From Heterobasidion occidentale (taxonomy: Eukaryota > Basidiomycota > Agaricomycetes > Russulales > Bondarzewiaceae), in contig JBCAQO010000009.1 of NCBI GenBank assembly GCA_039111635.1, forward strand, positions 744,001 to 808,000: a DNA stretch of 64,000 bases. The letters run 5' to 3'. Positions 11,226 through 22,811 of the stretch are shown here, piece by piece. The notes under the pieces are model-generated. The model did no database searches. It saw only the letters and a program-made list of their open reading frames with translations, and had not been told where the DNA came from. Numbering within the stretch: the stretch's first letter is position 1; each line of letters opens with the position of its first letter. The position numbers and the translations under genes are program-made.

Positions 11226-11654
11226 GAGACTAGATCTCATCTTCTAGCATTTTGAAGCTATTTATCCACTTCAATTGGTTTTTTTCGTTGGTCTCACTGC
11301 TGTATCATCAAACCTCATCGTCATCTACACTTTTTGACAAGGACAATCCCCCGCCCCCTGCACATCATTTGTTTAGCATTGACTACATTGACTATATTCA
11401 TATTGCTATGCAACCAACAGGGCATTTCTAGAGTTTCCCGTATGTTATCGTGCCCGGTGTACATGTACTCTATGTAACAGGTCTAAAAATTGGCATGTAT
11501 TCACACTGCACATTTGCCGCATCACATGTCTCTTTTCCATCAGCTTCGCCGGTGTACAATTGCTAAGGATGAGATCGGCAGCTCAACATCACACCTCTAA
11601 CGTGGACGGCAAATTGCCAAGTATTGAGTAGAGGAAATAGAGTAATTTAGGATA
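11226..11654. other. Convergent 3' intergenic region
   Basis: Kinase and MRPS5 transcripts converge here. The stretch is relatively AT-rich and would hold both 3' UTRs and polyadenylation sites. I see no gene. Confidence 0.6.
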
Positions 11655-12680
11655 TCACCACGTTCGAAGGCTAACCAGCTTCCTTCCTCGTTCCCGCTCG
11701 ATCTCCTGCTTTCCCCTCACGCCTGAACCCTTGTCCAACTTGCGCCCCCTGCCCCCAATGCCGTTTCCCATTGATAATGGTGCATTCCCCGGATGCAGCA
11801 TTCTAAACAGCAGCTTGATGACATTCAGCGGATTGCGGCTCCCCCACACCTTCGCGCTGATATCCTTGATGCCCGCCGCCTTGAGGACCTGGTGGATGTT
11901 AGGATTGCAGTGCAGGCCGAAACCGACGGGACGCGGCCGCAGGATGACGCGCGTCGCGCCCAGCTTGCTTTCCATGTCCGTCCAGATCGTGCGGTCCTCA
12001 TAGCGGTCGACGTAGTCCATGGTGCGGACCGCCTGCAGGAACGCCTTGTCTATGGCGCGCGCGACCTCGTCGTCCTTCCCCTCTCCGTATCCGACGAGTC
12101 CGTTCCCGTTCCCAACAACCACGAGGGAATACATCCTGTGGATTTTGCCCTTGCCCGTCTGCTGCGTGATGCGCCGCGTGAAGAGCGGGAATGTGTGCAG
12201 AGCGGAGAGCTCTTTTGGAGTGAGCGGCAGGTGGGCGTATGGCGAGTACTCGTCGTCCTCCTTGGCCGAGAACTCCGACTCTTCGCCCTCCTCCTTCGTG
12301 ACGTCCTCTATCGGCTCCTCGTAGTTCTCCGGGAACATTTCTCGGTCGGCGAGGAACATGGACGGGTCATTTCGGACGACGACTTTTGAGCGGTGCTTGA
12401 ACCGCTTGGTCCGGGGGTACTCCTGCGTATGCTTGAGGTCAAGAAGAGGTTCTGGCCGCATTAAATCGGGGAATGGTGATTCAAGAGGGAACCTTCCTGA
12501 CGGAGAGGTGAGAGCTTCGGCGGCATGTTCTTCGTCGGGCGGGGGCGGCTGCGTCTTCACGTCGGAAGAATTGAAGCGCTTTGACAGGACAAGCAGCGCC
12601 GTCGAGGGCTCTGGAAACTGCGCGCGCGAACGATGAGCATGGCGCGAGGAGGATGCGACGAGGCGTGCCAGCCTGTTCAT
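11655..12680 (-). CDS. MRPS5: Mitochondrial ribosomal protein S5 (uS5m)
   Basis: A single uninterrupted exon of 341 residues. The start chosen is the ATG at 12680 (MNRLARLVASSSRHAHRSRA); the frame continues upstream only to a TTG. The first ~40 residues are basic, serine-rich and free of acids, a good mitochondrial presequence. The S5 double-stranded RNA-binding half is GKGKIHRMYSLVVVGNGNG with VGYGEGKDDEVARAIDKA. The C-terminal half has RVILRPRPVGFGLHCNP and LKAAGIKDISAKVWGSRNP. Bacterial S5 is ~165 residues; the extra N-terminal region is usual for mitochondrial homologues. The protein belongs to the small mitoribosomal subunit in the matrix. It shares a very short promoter with the PITH gene. 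Confidence 0.95.
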   Translation of the reverse strand: MNRLARLVASSSRHAHRSRAQFPEPSTALLVLSKRFNSSDVKTQPPPPDEEHAAEALTSPSGRFPLESPFPDLMRPEPLLDLKHTQEYPRTKRFKHRSKVVVRNDPSMFLADREMFPENYEEPIEDVTKEEGEESEFSAKEDDEYSPYAHLPLTPKELSALHTFPLFTRRITQQTGKGKIHRMYSLVVVGNGNGLVGYGEGKDDEVARAIDKAFLQAVRTMDYVDRYEDRTIWTDMESKLGATRVILRPRPVGFGLHCNPNIHQVLKAAGIKDISAKVWGSRNPLNVIKLLFRMLHPGNAPLSMGNGIGGRGRKLDKGSGVRGKQEIERERGRKLVSLRTW

Positions 12681-12811
12681 GGTTGAGTGTAGCCGTGTCA
12701 AGATTTACTTTGAATTATCCGGGATTGGAACCCTATTTGTCCGTGTTTGGGTCCGTCGGCTGACCGAACCTGGCCGACGACTCGTCCTCGTCTCTTCGTA
12801 TTCGCCTCTTC
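12681..12811. promoter_or_regulatory. Compact bidirectional promoter, MRPS5/PITH
   Basis: Only 131 nt separate the start codons of two divergent genes, so core promoters and 5' leaders must lie within it. There is no obvious TATA box. A pyrimidine-rich run (CTCGTCCTCGTCTCTTCG) precedes the PITH start. Confidence 0.7.
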
Positions 12812-13671
12812 ATGTCGGATCATGCTAACGATGGAATTCCAGACTTCCTGTCGACATCGGGGGACATGACAGCGAACCTGTTCGGGGTCATTGACAGAGA
12901 CAAGTGAGCTTGCGATCTAATTCTATCGTCCTTGGCGGACTGACCGTATCTGTGAGAAAGTGTTCACGGGCTGAATCTCACAGTTCCAGAGACCGCGAAA
13001 GACCTCATTAAACCTTGGAGTGAACGCGAAAGCACTGAGAAATTTGCAGACTCGAATGTGGACGACCAGGTCAGAAACACCTGCGCGTTGTGAGCCTGTT
13101 TACGAACAGGCGCCGTGCTCATAGATGATCGTACATATACCCTTCTCTGAGAATGTACGGGTGCGGTCGTTGTTCCTGAAGCTAGGTATGCAGCACTCTG
13201 TGATGGCCTTAAATTCACCGTGCAATAACACGATTCATCAAGGAAGAGGCGAAGTCGCTCCTCGTCAACTCCGCATATATGCGAACCACCCCAATATCAT
13301 AGATTTCTCCGAGGCTGAAGAGAGCAAACCATTATTGAATATCAGCCTGCTAGAGGGCGAGACTACCGTCATCGAGTATCCACTGCGTGTCGCGGCGTTC
13401 TCAAGCATCAATTCGCTTTCTCTCTTCTTTGTGAGTGGCGCACTTTCCATAATGTTCGACACCGTTGATGTGCGTCTTTCACGACTTTCAGGGCGATTCG
13501 GTGGGAGGAGACGCCTCCCGGATATATTACATTGGATTCAAGGGGGAAATTCGAACCTCACGAAGGTCGGGCACGAGCAAGCTTGTGATACCAGCTGCCA
13601 CCGGGGCTGACGCGTCGTTGACCGATCGCGTATCGGAGAGAGCTGCACAACCGCAACCTACCGCAAAGTAG
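12812..13671 (+). CDS. PITH-domain protein
   Basis: Five exons (12812-12903, 12961-13069, 13125-13185, 13243-13430, 13492-13671) encode 209 residues. The PITH fold is recognised from NVHGLNLTVPETAKDLIKPW, the central HIPFSENVRVRSLFLKLG, GEVAPRQLRIYANHPNIIDF, the loop SLLEGETTVIEYPLRVAAF and IYYIGFKG near the C-terminus. PITH domains occur alone (PITHD1) or at the C-terminus of thioredoxin-like protein TXNL1, which docks on the 26S proteasome lid. No thioredoxin domain precedes it here, so this is the stand-alone form. The cellular role is not established; proteasome association is an inference from the family. No signal peptide or membrane segment. Confidence 0.93.
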
Positions 13672-14103
13672 GACAGTGCTACACTACGTCGAAGACACCA
13701 GGTAGAAGACCTGCATACCTCTGTATTGATCCTGTTGTATTCTGTCATTCATCCCAATAGATTCTTGGTGAGTCTCGGCTTCAAGCTCTCGCTGGCCTCA
13801 GCTGGTCCGAGGCTCCGTTTTCGATTCGAGAAAACCTAGTTGCGCCTCCGTATATCATGACAATGCACCATGATCAATTGACAACTCTGTCGGACATATT
13901 CTTGATCCTTTCTCCACTCGAAGCTTGAGATTGAGCTGTAGAAGTGAAGTCCCGACTCCTAACCCTAGATACGGGATTTTCAGTGAATATTTACATAATG
14001 CATAGTTAGAAGCGTGGGAAGACGACGTGTCGCATCATTGGGACTTGGAGTCGAGCTGGGAACGCGAAACAACTCATTCACCCTCCTTGTCCTCGTACTT
14101 TTC
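13672..14103. other. Intergenic, probable SEC24 promoter
   Basis: This stretch lies between two head-to-tail genes. I see no coding frame or repeat. The last ~60 nt before the SEC24 start are pyrimidine-rich. Confidence 0.55.
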
Positions 14104-17100
14104 ATGGCCGATCCTTCGCAGCAACTACCCCCTGGATGGGCCGCAGAATGGTTGGTTTTCCGCTCGTCGGAACTCTGCTGAAATTCACGCTCCTTCTGCA
14201 GGGACGCTAATAACCAGAGATATGTGTTCATTGGTACGGACTAGACTTGCCCAACTCTTTGCATGTGAAGCCGAAATAGAATTCTCTCTCAGAAACCGCC
14301 ACCGGGCGCGCCCAGTGGGAGCCTCCATCTGCTGGATCACCCACCGTTTCTCCTCCGCCCTCCAAGTCCCCTCCACTGGCGCAACATCATGCCAAACGTC
14401 GCCAGTATGCAGCAGGTCAAACTCAAGTATACTATGGCGCCGGCGATACCCTTGCTCCCACCCAGTATGGGGCTGGAGTCGGAGGACAGCAGCAGCCCAT
14501 GGGCGGGCAACTTTTTACTCCGGGGCTTGCTGCGGAACAGCAGTTCGCGACCCAGCAGCAGCAACAGCAGCAGCAAGCCCCCTCTGGAGGATACTACGGA
14601 CAGGCGGCTGAACCAGAGTACATCAATGCTCCGGGATATGGCCAGCAGCCTGCGGTAGGGTATGGCCAACCTGGTGCACCAGCTCAACCCCCCGTCGGTG
14701 TCTTGGCGGACCAGTTCGGGCAGATGGGCATTGGCGGACAGAAGCCCTTCCAAATCTACACCGCGAACCTGCTGACGTCCCCTCCCGATCCTCGTGAACT
14801 CAGCCGTCCGCCGCCAGAAATCCGACTCCCACCTGGCGCCGCACTGTCGCCCTCTCCAACCGCGAATGCGCCATACCAATATCAGCGTAGCACGCTCAAT
14901 GCGATTCCTAACTCGGCGTCGTTGCTCGGGAAGAGCAAAATTCCTCTGGGGCTAGTGATTACACCGTATAGATCGCTGAAGGAGGGGGAAGAGCCTGTGC
15001 CAGTCGTGACAGACACCGTCATCGCACGGTGCAGACGGTGCAGAACATACATCAATCCTTATGTTCAGTTCATCGATGGTGGCAATCGGTGAGTGCAACA
15101 GGGTTTTGGGTGCCTCATTTACATTGAAAATGCGCCGCTGGCAGCTGGCGATGCTGCATGTGTTCGATGTCCAATGAAGTTCCACAACTGTTTGATTGGG
15201 ACCAGGCACGGAATCAGCCTGGGGACCGTTGGGCGCGCGCGGAGCTCAACCACTCTGTAGTCGAGTTTGTCGCGCCCACGGAATACATGGTCCGCCCACC
15301 GCAGCCCGCGGTCTACGTGTTCTTGATCGACGTCAGCCATACTGCCGTGCAAACCGGTATGGTCGCTACTGCTACCAGGACAATCCTCGAGAATTTGGAT
15401 CGCTTGCCGAACGAGGACTCGCGTACAAAGGTCGCTATTATCGCCTTCGACACCTCCCTGTATTTCTTCTCGATGCCCGTGAGTGTATTCGTGATTGAAA
15501 CTGCCGTCATACATCCTGACAGATGACATATAGGCTGGAACGACAGACTCCAACATGCTCGTCGTTTCGGACATTGATGATGTATTCTTGCCAAAGCCCA
15601 CTGACATCCTCGTGAACCTCTCCGAGGCTAGAGCTTCACTAGATGCGCTCCTTGGCAGACTGAACGACATGTTCCAGGATAACCATGTCATTGGTAGCGC
15701 TTTGGGCCCGGCCTTGCAGGCTGGGTTCAAGCTGATGGTGCGTTGCAACCTAGGCTTATGATCAACTTGGCTTTTAAATACAATTTGGTACCAGAACCCT
15801 ATTGGCGGCAAAATTGTTGTCTTGTCTTCCAGTCTTCCGAGCTTGGGAGCTGGTGCGTTGAAAAACAGAGAAGACCCCAAAATCCTGGGCACGTCGAAGG
15901 TCCGTATTCTCGTGTGAATCAAGGTACTGTATTGTATTCAATGGTCATACAGGAGTCGGGTCTTTTGCAAGCCGCGTCTCCCTTCTACAAGACCTTCGCG
16001 ATCGAATGCTCTCGGGCGCAAGTCTCGGTTGATATGTTCCTGTTTAGCTCTGCGTACCAGGACGTGGCGACGCTGGGTACGACACTCTCACTTCTGACTT
16101 GCTCCCTGCTCCTACTCATAGCATTCATCAGCCTGCCTTCCCCATTATACTTCTGGCCAGACATACTTTTACCCAGCTTTCAACGCCGCGCGCTCAGAGG
16201 ACGCCGTGAAGTTCGCACACGAGTTCGGTGAGGTGATCGCGATGCCCATCATGTTGGAAGCTGTCATGCGTGTCCGCGCATCCCGCGGTCTCCGCATGGC
16301 GTCTTTCCATGGAAACTTCTTTGTGCGCTCGACCGACTTGCTCGCGATGCCCGCTGTACCCCAAGACCAGTCGTACGCCATCGAAGTTCAGCTGGAAGAG
16401 ACTCTCACCGCTCCTTTCGTGGTCTTCCAGACGGCTGTCTTGCACACCACTTGCTACGGTATGGTTACAATGACAGATCATTTTTTATGCTTCTCATTGA
16501 CATGTCCTCTTCTATAGGCGAACGCCGTATCCGCGTTGTCACGCTCGCTCTGCCGACGTCCTCGAATCTGTCAGAAATCTACGCATCTGCGGATCAAGTC
16601 GCCATTGCCACGCTGCTTGCGAACAAGGCGGTCGAGCGGTCGATCACGCACAAGCTCGAAGACGCCAGGGATGCCGTGTTCGCCAAGCTGGTCGAGATCC
16701 TGCAGTCGTACAAGACGAGCATGACGTCAGCCGGTTCAGGTGCGAGCGCGCAGTTGGCCGTCAGTGAAAACATGAAGATGTTGCCGGTGCTCGTGCTCGG
16801 GTTGTTGAAGAACGTGAGCCTATATTGATTGTGTGTGCGGCGCTAGTAGAACTCGTTCTCATACAATGACATGTAGGTGGGCGTACGGCAAAGCGCTCAG
16901 ATCCCTCCAGACTTGAGGGCTTACTCCCAGGCGCTGCTAACGTCGTTACCTTCCGAACTTTTGATCCCTTACATCCACCCTATGTTCTACTCTTTGCACA
17001 ACATGCCTCCGGAGGTGAGTACATAGTTTATGGTTCTGGTTGAGCGCTCATGCTCACACCAAACAACAAGGCCGGAACAGTGGGTGAGAATGGCGTCATT

Positions 17101-17633
17101 CTACCACCGCCGCTCCCTCTTACCTCCGAGAGGCTGGAGAGACATGGTTTATTCTTGATCGAAGATGGGCAAACCATCTTCCTCTGGGTGGGACGTGATG
17201 CTGTGCCACAGCTCATCGCCGACGTCTTCAACCTACCAAGCTATGAAGTGCTGCGTGGCGGCAAGGTAAGTACTTGTGATACACCACGGTGGATGAAGTA
17301 TGTCTGACGCTTGCCAATTCACAGATAACCCTTCCACTGCTGGATAATCCCTTCTCGCAGCGCGTGAATGCAGTGATCCAAAAGACGCGCGAGATGCGCC
17401 GGGGTGTTTATTATCCCCATCTGTATGTTGTCAAGGAGGACGGCGAGCCTCCGCTTCGCCTCTGGGCGCTCAGTGCGCTCATCCAAGACCGGGCAGACGT
17501 GTTGCCCAGCTATCAACAGTTCATCGGTCAACTGAAAGACAAGGTAAGCGCCTGTCTTCCGTTTCTCGTGCTTGTGAACGGGCATCTGATTCGGGCATGT
17601 TCTGTCCAGGTGAACGGCTCAGGGAGCTATTAA
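14104..17633 (+). CDS. SEC24: COPII coat subunit SEC24 with N-terminal WW domain
   Basis: The gene has more than ten exons; the first four are 14104-14150, 14202-14233, 14293-15088 and 15145-15478. A WW domain opens the protein: [18 protein letters not shown] then [11 protein letters not shown], with both tryptophans. A Gln/Gly/Pro/Tyr-rich disordered region follows. The zinc finger is C-x2-C-x18-C-x2-C (CRRC ... CCMC). Next come the Sec23/24 trunk ([37 protein letters not shown]), the beta-sandwich ([19 protein letters not shown]), the helical region ([19 protein letters not shown]) and the gelsolin-like end ([21 protein letters not shown]). Sec24 selects cargo for vesicles leaving the endoplasmic reticulum, bound to Sec23. 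All junctions keep frame; the last exon adds VNGSGSY. The WW domain is not part of canonical Sec24. Confidence 0.95.
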
Positions 17634-17993
17634 TTCGAGCGATGTGGACTAAAGGATTGGCTGTATATGTTTCGTTTTTGTTTCCTTTGTTGTTCGTCTG
17701 TGTTCTTTTGTGCGTTTGGAAACGATACATATACGTTTACTATCCTTCTAGATGAGATGATGAAACAGATTTTCTCTTGGTGGGTCTACACGTAGAGAGC
17801 CAAATGCAAGAGCTTCCACAAAATCATGGCGACTGCACAGTTGGCGAGGGTAAAAAAAGTGGCTCTGAATAGGGTTTGTGTGTATGAGAACAGGCAACAG
17901 ATCGCGAAGGCAACTGGACAACATACATACAGGCTAGTGCTAGATTGCATCAATATGTAGGTATAATCCAAGAATCTGAGCATACATAGTCAG
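17634..17993. other. Convergent 3' intergenic region
   Basis: SEC24 and the ELYS-domain gene converge across ~360 nt of AT-richer sequence that probably contains both 3' UTRs. No gene is visible. Confidence 0.6.
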
Positions 17994-20486
17994 TCAACGC
18001 CGCCTCGAACTCCTCGTCTTGCCCGGCGTCGCCGTCGTCGAAGCCGCCTTCCTTGTCCTACCGCTCGTCCCGGTACTCAGTTTCTGCGGCGACATGGGCT
18101 CGGGCGAGCTAGATGCGACGCTCAGCCGTGAGCTTCGCCGGACAGGCCGCACCTCCGCGTCGTCCTCTCCGTCTACCGAGCTCGCGCTCGGACGCGTCGC
18201 ACGGCCGCGGCGCAGGGGCCGCTTGGGCAGCGGGGCGATCTCGTCGTCCTCGCCGCCATCGTCGTTGTCGTTGCCGTGCCCGTGCCCCTGTCCGAGGCGC
18301 TCGTCCTCGTCGTCCCCCATAGCGGTGAATGCGCCGGGCAGGCTGCGCTTCAGCGTGGGATCGCGGGTGGTGCGTTTGGGCGTCTTGCGCACGCGCACTG
18401 GTATCCGCGTCTTTGCGGGCGGCGGTGGCGACGGAGTCCGGACCCGGGCCTGACGCACGGACACGGGTTCGTTGTCGGCGTAGTCATCGTGGTCGCTGTC
18501 GTGGAATGCACCGGGTGGGAGGCGCTCGAAAGACGGTTGTTGGTTCCTGCTGTGTTGAGCGCTGGGACCCGCGGCAAAGACCGACTGCGAGAACTCGCTG
18601 CGCACGGCGGAGGGCTCTGCGTCGGTGTCGCCCGCGTCGGGCCCGGTGCCTGGGCCGGTGATGTCGAGCGCGAGGTCGACGTCGCCGGTGTCGTCGGTGT
18701 TCATGCTCGCGTCGTCATGTGAGTTGTATGCTGCGGGAGCGGGTGCATCCACGCGCATGGCGTCGTCCTCTTCGGTGGCGAACTGGAACGTCGGATAGGT
18801 CGGTTTGGTTTTGGGCGGCAAGGGTGGGTTGTAAAACGCGTTGGGCGCCTGGTTCGCAGGAAGCTTGGAGCGGAATAAGGGGGGCGCTGCCACACCGTTA
18901 GAGCGCGAAGGGCCATTCGACGTGAATCGCACTCCAGCATTCGGTGGGGATTTGCTGGACACGGGAAGTATGGGGAGTTGGATATGGCTGCTCGACGGGG
19001 CAGAAGTGTTGCCGGGAGAGGGTGGCGCAAATAAATTGCGGCCGGAAACGGCGAAACGGTCGGGTGATGCACCGTTGAGGCTCCTGCGTGGCCCGTTGGG
19101 AGCATGAAACCGTGGGCCGCCGGTCGCCGGCCGACCTAGCGTGAATGGTTTAGAGCCAGACGCGGCAGAAGCGAGTTGTGCATTTGATGACGAAACCTCC
19201 TCCCAGGACATACTAAGATCCGCGCCTGCTCCGTTCATTTTAGGCTTTTCTAGGGCAGCGGCAGCGTGTGTGGGCCCATTGATTTTAGCCTTGTTGTGCC
19301 CCTGCGCAGCCAGCTCCTCCTCAATTTGCTGGCGCTCGACGGAAGGCATCACCGCCAAGAGTTCATCCATGATCTTTCTGCGCTCTGCTGCGGCTTTGGC
19401 AGACGCGCGCGTCCCGCTACCGAATTCGCGGTCAAGTTTGATAGCTTCGGCGTAGTGGCCCGAGTGGATGAGGCGCACACATGCGAGCTGTTGAAGAGCA
19501 GGAATGGAAGATGAGGGAACTTCGGAAGGGGGATCGAGGGCGTAAGCATGTAAGAGGGACTGCTCGAAGAGGGAGAAGGGGAACGCCAGCAGGTTGACGA
19601 GTGGTTCTTCTTTAGGTGTTGCTAGAAGTAGTAGTGGGAGTGAGGCAGAAGGAAACAATTGAAGAATTAAAAAGACATACGAGAGAGCGCCCAACCTAGG
19701 ATCTTGCGGATCAAACGTGTCCGTGTCCCGTTGCTCTCGGGGAACGTCCGCTGAAAGTGCCACGCCTCCATGATGCTGCTCTGCGCCAGTGCCACAACAT
19801 ATATGTCTAAGTCGTCCGGCTCGGTGAGGATGGGCTTCACGGTTCGTATATATTTTACTATGAGGCGCGCAGAGTCTTCGTCGAGAGAGATGGCTTCGAG
19901 GATTTTGGAGGTGTAGTCGCGATTAAGACGGACATCAGCAAGCAGTGAAATTGCATACTAGAGTGCAAAGAGTCCGAAGACACATGAGGGAGCGTGTGAG
20001 GAGCACGAAGGGGAAGCAGGGCGCACCTCAACATTGATGCCCGTGTCCAAATGCCAAAACGCGTCCGAGAGCGCAGAAAACTGCGGCGGTATGCATCGCG
20101 TCTCTTTGAACGACGCCTCCCTATCATCCTGAACGACTTAAGCAGAAAATAGATCAAACAATCCTTCTTCAGTCCGTCGTATTTCGATTGCTCGATGGCG
20201 GCCAAGAGACGCTGTAGGGACGCAACGTCCGTGGGTGGCCAGAGCGCGCTTGGCTGGCGCACCTCTCCCGATAACAGAAGGATGTCGAAGATGAGAAGAT
20301 CTGACATATCTGCTCTTCGATTTTTGATGTCCTCAACGCGACGGTCATCCCATGGAAATCCCTCGGGAGAAAGGTCGAAGAGCTGTGTAAGGTCCTCGGA
20401 TTCTGGTGTGGGGGTCTAAAAGTGTGTTGAGAATTGTTAGATGACATAGTTAATAAATCAAAGAAACGCGTACGCACAACGTCCAT
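17994..20486 (-). CDS. ELYS-domain nuclear pore assembly protein, with a frame break
   Basis: The start is ATG 20486; intron one follows M-D-V, and exon two begins at 20415 (TPTPESEDLTQLFDLSPEG). The ELYS-like helical domain follows: LQRLLAAIEQSKYDGLKKDC, IYFLLK, then RCIPPQFSALSDAFWHLDTG, SLLADVRLNRDYTSKILEA and KYIRTVKPILTEPDDLDIYV, ending near HYAEAIKLDREFG. The C-terminal ~400 residues are disordered, ending in basic arginine clusters (KRPLRRGRATRP, GRTRKAASTT, SSRRR). ELYS/Mel-28 seeds nuclear pore assembly on chromatin in animals; fungal relatives share the domain. At about 20129-20132 the frame shifts by one nucleotide between YFLLKSF and DDREASFKE. No intron of acceptable length explains it; one missing base would restore the frame. 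Confidence 0.85.
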
Positions 20487-20685
20487 GACGGGGGAAGGAA
20501 GGAAGCTGGAGGCTTTTGTTCGAGCAGAACGCGACCAACAACGCGGACAGGAGAAACAGCTCACGTGCCACACTCGCTTGCGTTCCTTTCCCAGCCGCGG
20601 CAAGATCATCCGCACTTCACACATCGACTCGCCTTTAAAAGAGCGCCATGTTATAGGTTTGGCTCTTCGTTTTTGGCCTTCCACC
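20487..20685. promoter_or_regulatory. Bidirectional promoter, ELYS gene / MFS transporter 1
   Basis: The start codons of two divergent genes are 199 nt apart. TTTAAAA at 20634-20640, 46 nt before the MFS start, is a likely TATA element for that gene; the tandem paralogue has TATAAA at the same distance. Confidence 0.65.
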
Positions 20686-22811
20686 ATGAGCAAGAACGGC
20701 GACCCCGTCGCTCCGTTATCTTCGAAAGTCTCTCTTGACACTATCAACGGCAAAAATGTCGATGATATTGACCTTTCTGAGAAGGCCTTGAACCCAGTCT
20801 CTTCAACGACTGCTGATATCTCTGCCATTGACGCCTCCGATGAGGACAAAGGCATACCTTCGCCTGCCTCAAAGGGCGTCAGGCTCAGAGCCAACATGCA
20901 GTTAGTGGCCCTCTGCTTTTCAATGTTTCTCCTAGGGTGGAATGACGGCCCGACGGGGCCGCTGCTACCAAGATTCCAGTCCTTTTACCACGTATGCATA
21001 TGCTGAACACGTTATCGTTTCATCCCTGACGACGCTCTCGACGTAGGTCAATTATACGGTCGTCGCTCTGATCTTCATCTCGAATTGTGTCGTGTGTGGT
21101 CTCATTGTTCCGGTGATCATCGATCATGGCCTCATCCTTGCGCCCCCGTATAGGGCTTCATCATCGGGTCTGTCTCAAACATATTTCTAACGGGAAGGTT
21201 TGGTTTTGGTAAAGTACGGACTTCGCCAACATCATTACCTGCAAAAATTCATTGCTCAATGTTGCGCACTAGGTCATTGTGCTGGGATCTATAGCACAAC
21301 TCGTCGGATACTGCATCCAAGCCCCGGCGCCTCCTTTTCCAGTTTTCGTCATTGCCTACGCCATCAACGGGTTCGGACTCGCGCTGCAGGTACTTTCCTT
21401 CCTTTCCCGGCTGTTGAATATAATTCAGTGTCTCAATTACTTTTTTTTCACCTGCGCCGATAGGACGCGCAAGCTAACGGCTTTGTCGTGAACTACAAAG
21501 ATAATGCCGAGGTCAAAATGGGCATCCTGCAAGCTACTTATGGTAATTATATGGCTCGAGGATCATTCTTTTCGCAGAGGATTTCTGCGAGAATGCTGAA
21601 CCAACATGTGGTATCTGCTCGCGTTAGGGTTTGGGGCTCTGGTGTCTCCGTTTGTAGCAAATCATTTCGCACATGTGGAACACTGGTCGTACATGTACCT
21701 GACCTCTATCGGTGCCGCCCTCCTCAATACCGTCCTTCTCGTCAGCGTATTTCGGCTCAAAACGCAGGACGGTGAGCCGTGACTTTCTCTCGCAATACCG
21801 ACCGCTTGTCTCGAACCGCGCGATACTCAACGACCCCCGCCGGTGTATGTAGAATGTCTGGTGCAAATTGGACAGGCCACTGGCGAAACCGGGACTAGTG
21901 AGGACAGCGCGTACAGCCAGATTTTCAAGCTCAAGGCTGTGCATCTGCTTGCCTTCTTCATCCTCGTGTACGTCGGCGTGGAGGTCACCATCGGAGGTGC
22001 GTAGTCCGTGCAGTACACACATCATATCCAAGCTCACATGGCTTGGTATGGCAGGGTGGATCGTCACTTTTATTATCAAAGCTCGAGAGGGGGGGACATC
22101 GTCCGGTTACATCTCGTCTGGCTTTTTTGGCGGTACGGTTTGCAAACAAGGCATCGCATCGGCAACGACGCTCAGAAATATCGATCAACAGGACTGATGG
22201 TTGGACGCATTGCTCTTCTTTGGGTAAACAAGAAGGTACTGAAGCACGACCTATATACAACGCCATTTAAATCTCAGTCGTTTTCTAGATTGGCGAACGG
22301 CGCGTCGTCTTCATCTACATCCTGCTCTCGATCGCGTGTGTTACTTCTTTTATTCCTTTGATCAATCCCATGAGGACGCTCACAGTTCTATATCTTCTCT
22401 ACAGCCTCGAGCTGGTCATCTGGCTTGTACCCTCCCTTGTCGGCGACGCCGTCGCAATCTCGCTCATCGGTATCCTCTTGGGGCCAATCTATCCGATCGT
22501 GATGAACGAATCGGGGCGCATGCTCCCTCCATGGCTCCTAACAGGCTCGATCGGGTGGATCGCGGGCTTCGGACAGACCGGCTCAGCGATCTTGCCGTTC
22601 ATGACAGGCGCGATCGCGAACAAGGCTGGGATCCAGAGTTTACAGCCGCTGTGAGTGCTTGCGTGGCCAGCTGAATACACACTTATATTCAAAGATTCTA
22701 TTGTCCCGTACTGATTGGGGTTTTTTTTGATGGGGCAGGTTGGTGTCGATGATGGGTCTGCTGTTTGTCTTGTGGGCGCTAGTTCCGAGAGGACACCTGC
22801 GAACAGAATGA
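20686..22811 (+). CDS. Major facilitator superfamily transporter, tandem copy 1
   Basis: About eleven exons splice without frame loss, starting MSKNGDPVAPLSS. After a ~65-residue hydrophilic N-terminus come membrane segments with LGWNDGPTGPLLPRFQSFY in TM1, GSVSNIFLTGRFGFGK (the loop 2-3 MFS motif A region), YCIQAPAPPFPVFVIAYAIN, GWIVTFIIKAREGGTSSGYI, LLGPIYPIVMNESGRMLP and GFGQTGSAILPFMTGAIANK. W-N-D-G-x-x-G-P-L-L-P is typical of the FHS/fucose-permease-like MFS group in fungi. The protein should have 12 membrane helices. The substrate is unknown. A ~56-nt intron after VNKK (near 22234-22289) is absent from the neighbouring paralogue. Confidence 0.9.

Noticed and set aside
20169..20897. 242-codon minus-strand frame starting MLALSLTPFEAG
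   Set aside because: It is antisense to MFS copy 1 and only its last part coincides with the true ELYS exon; the real start is ATG 20486 followed by an intron.
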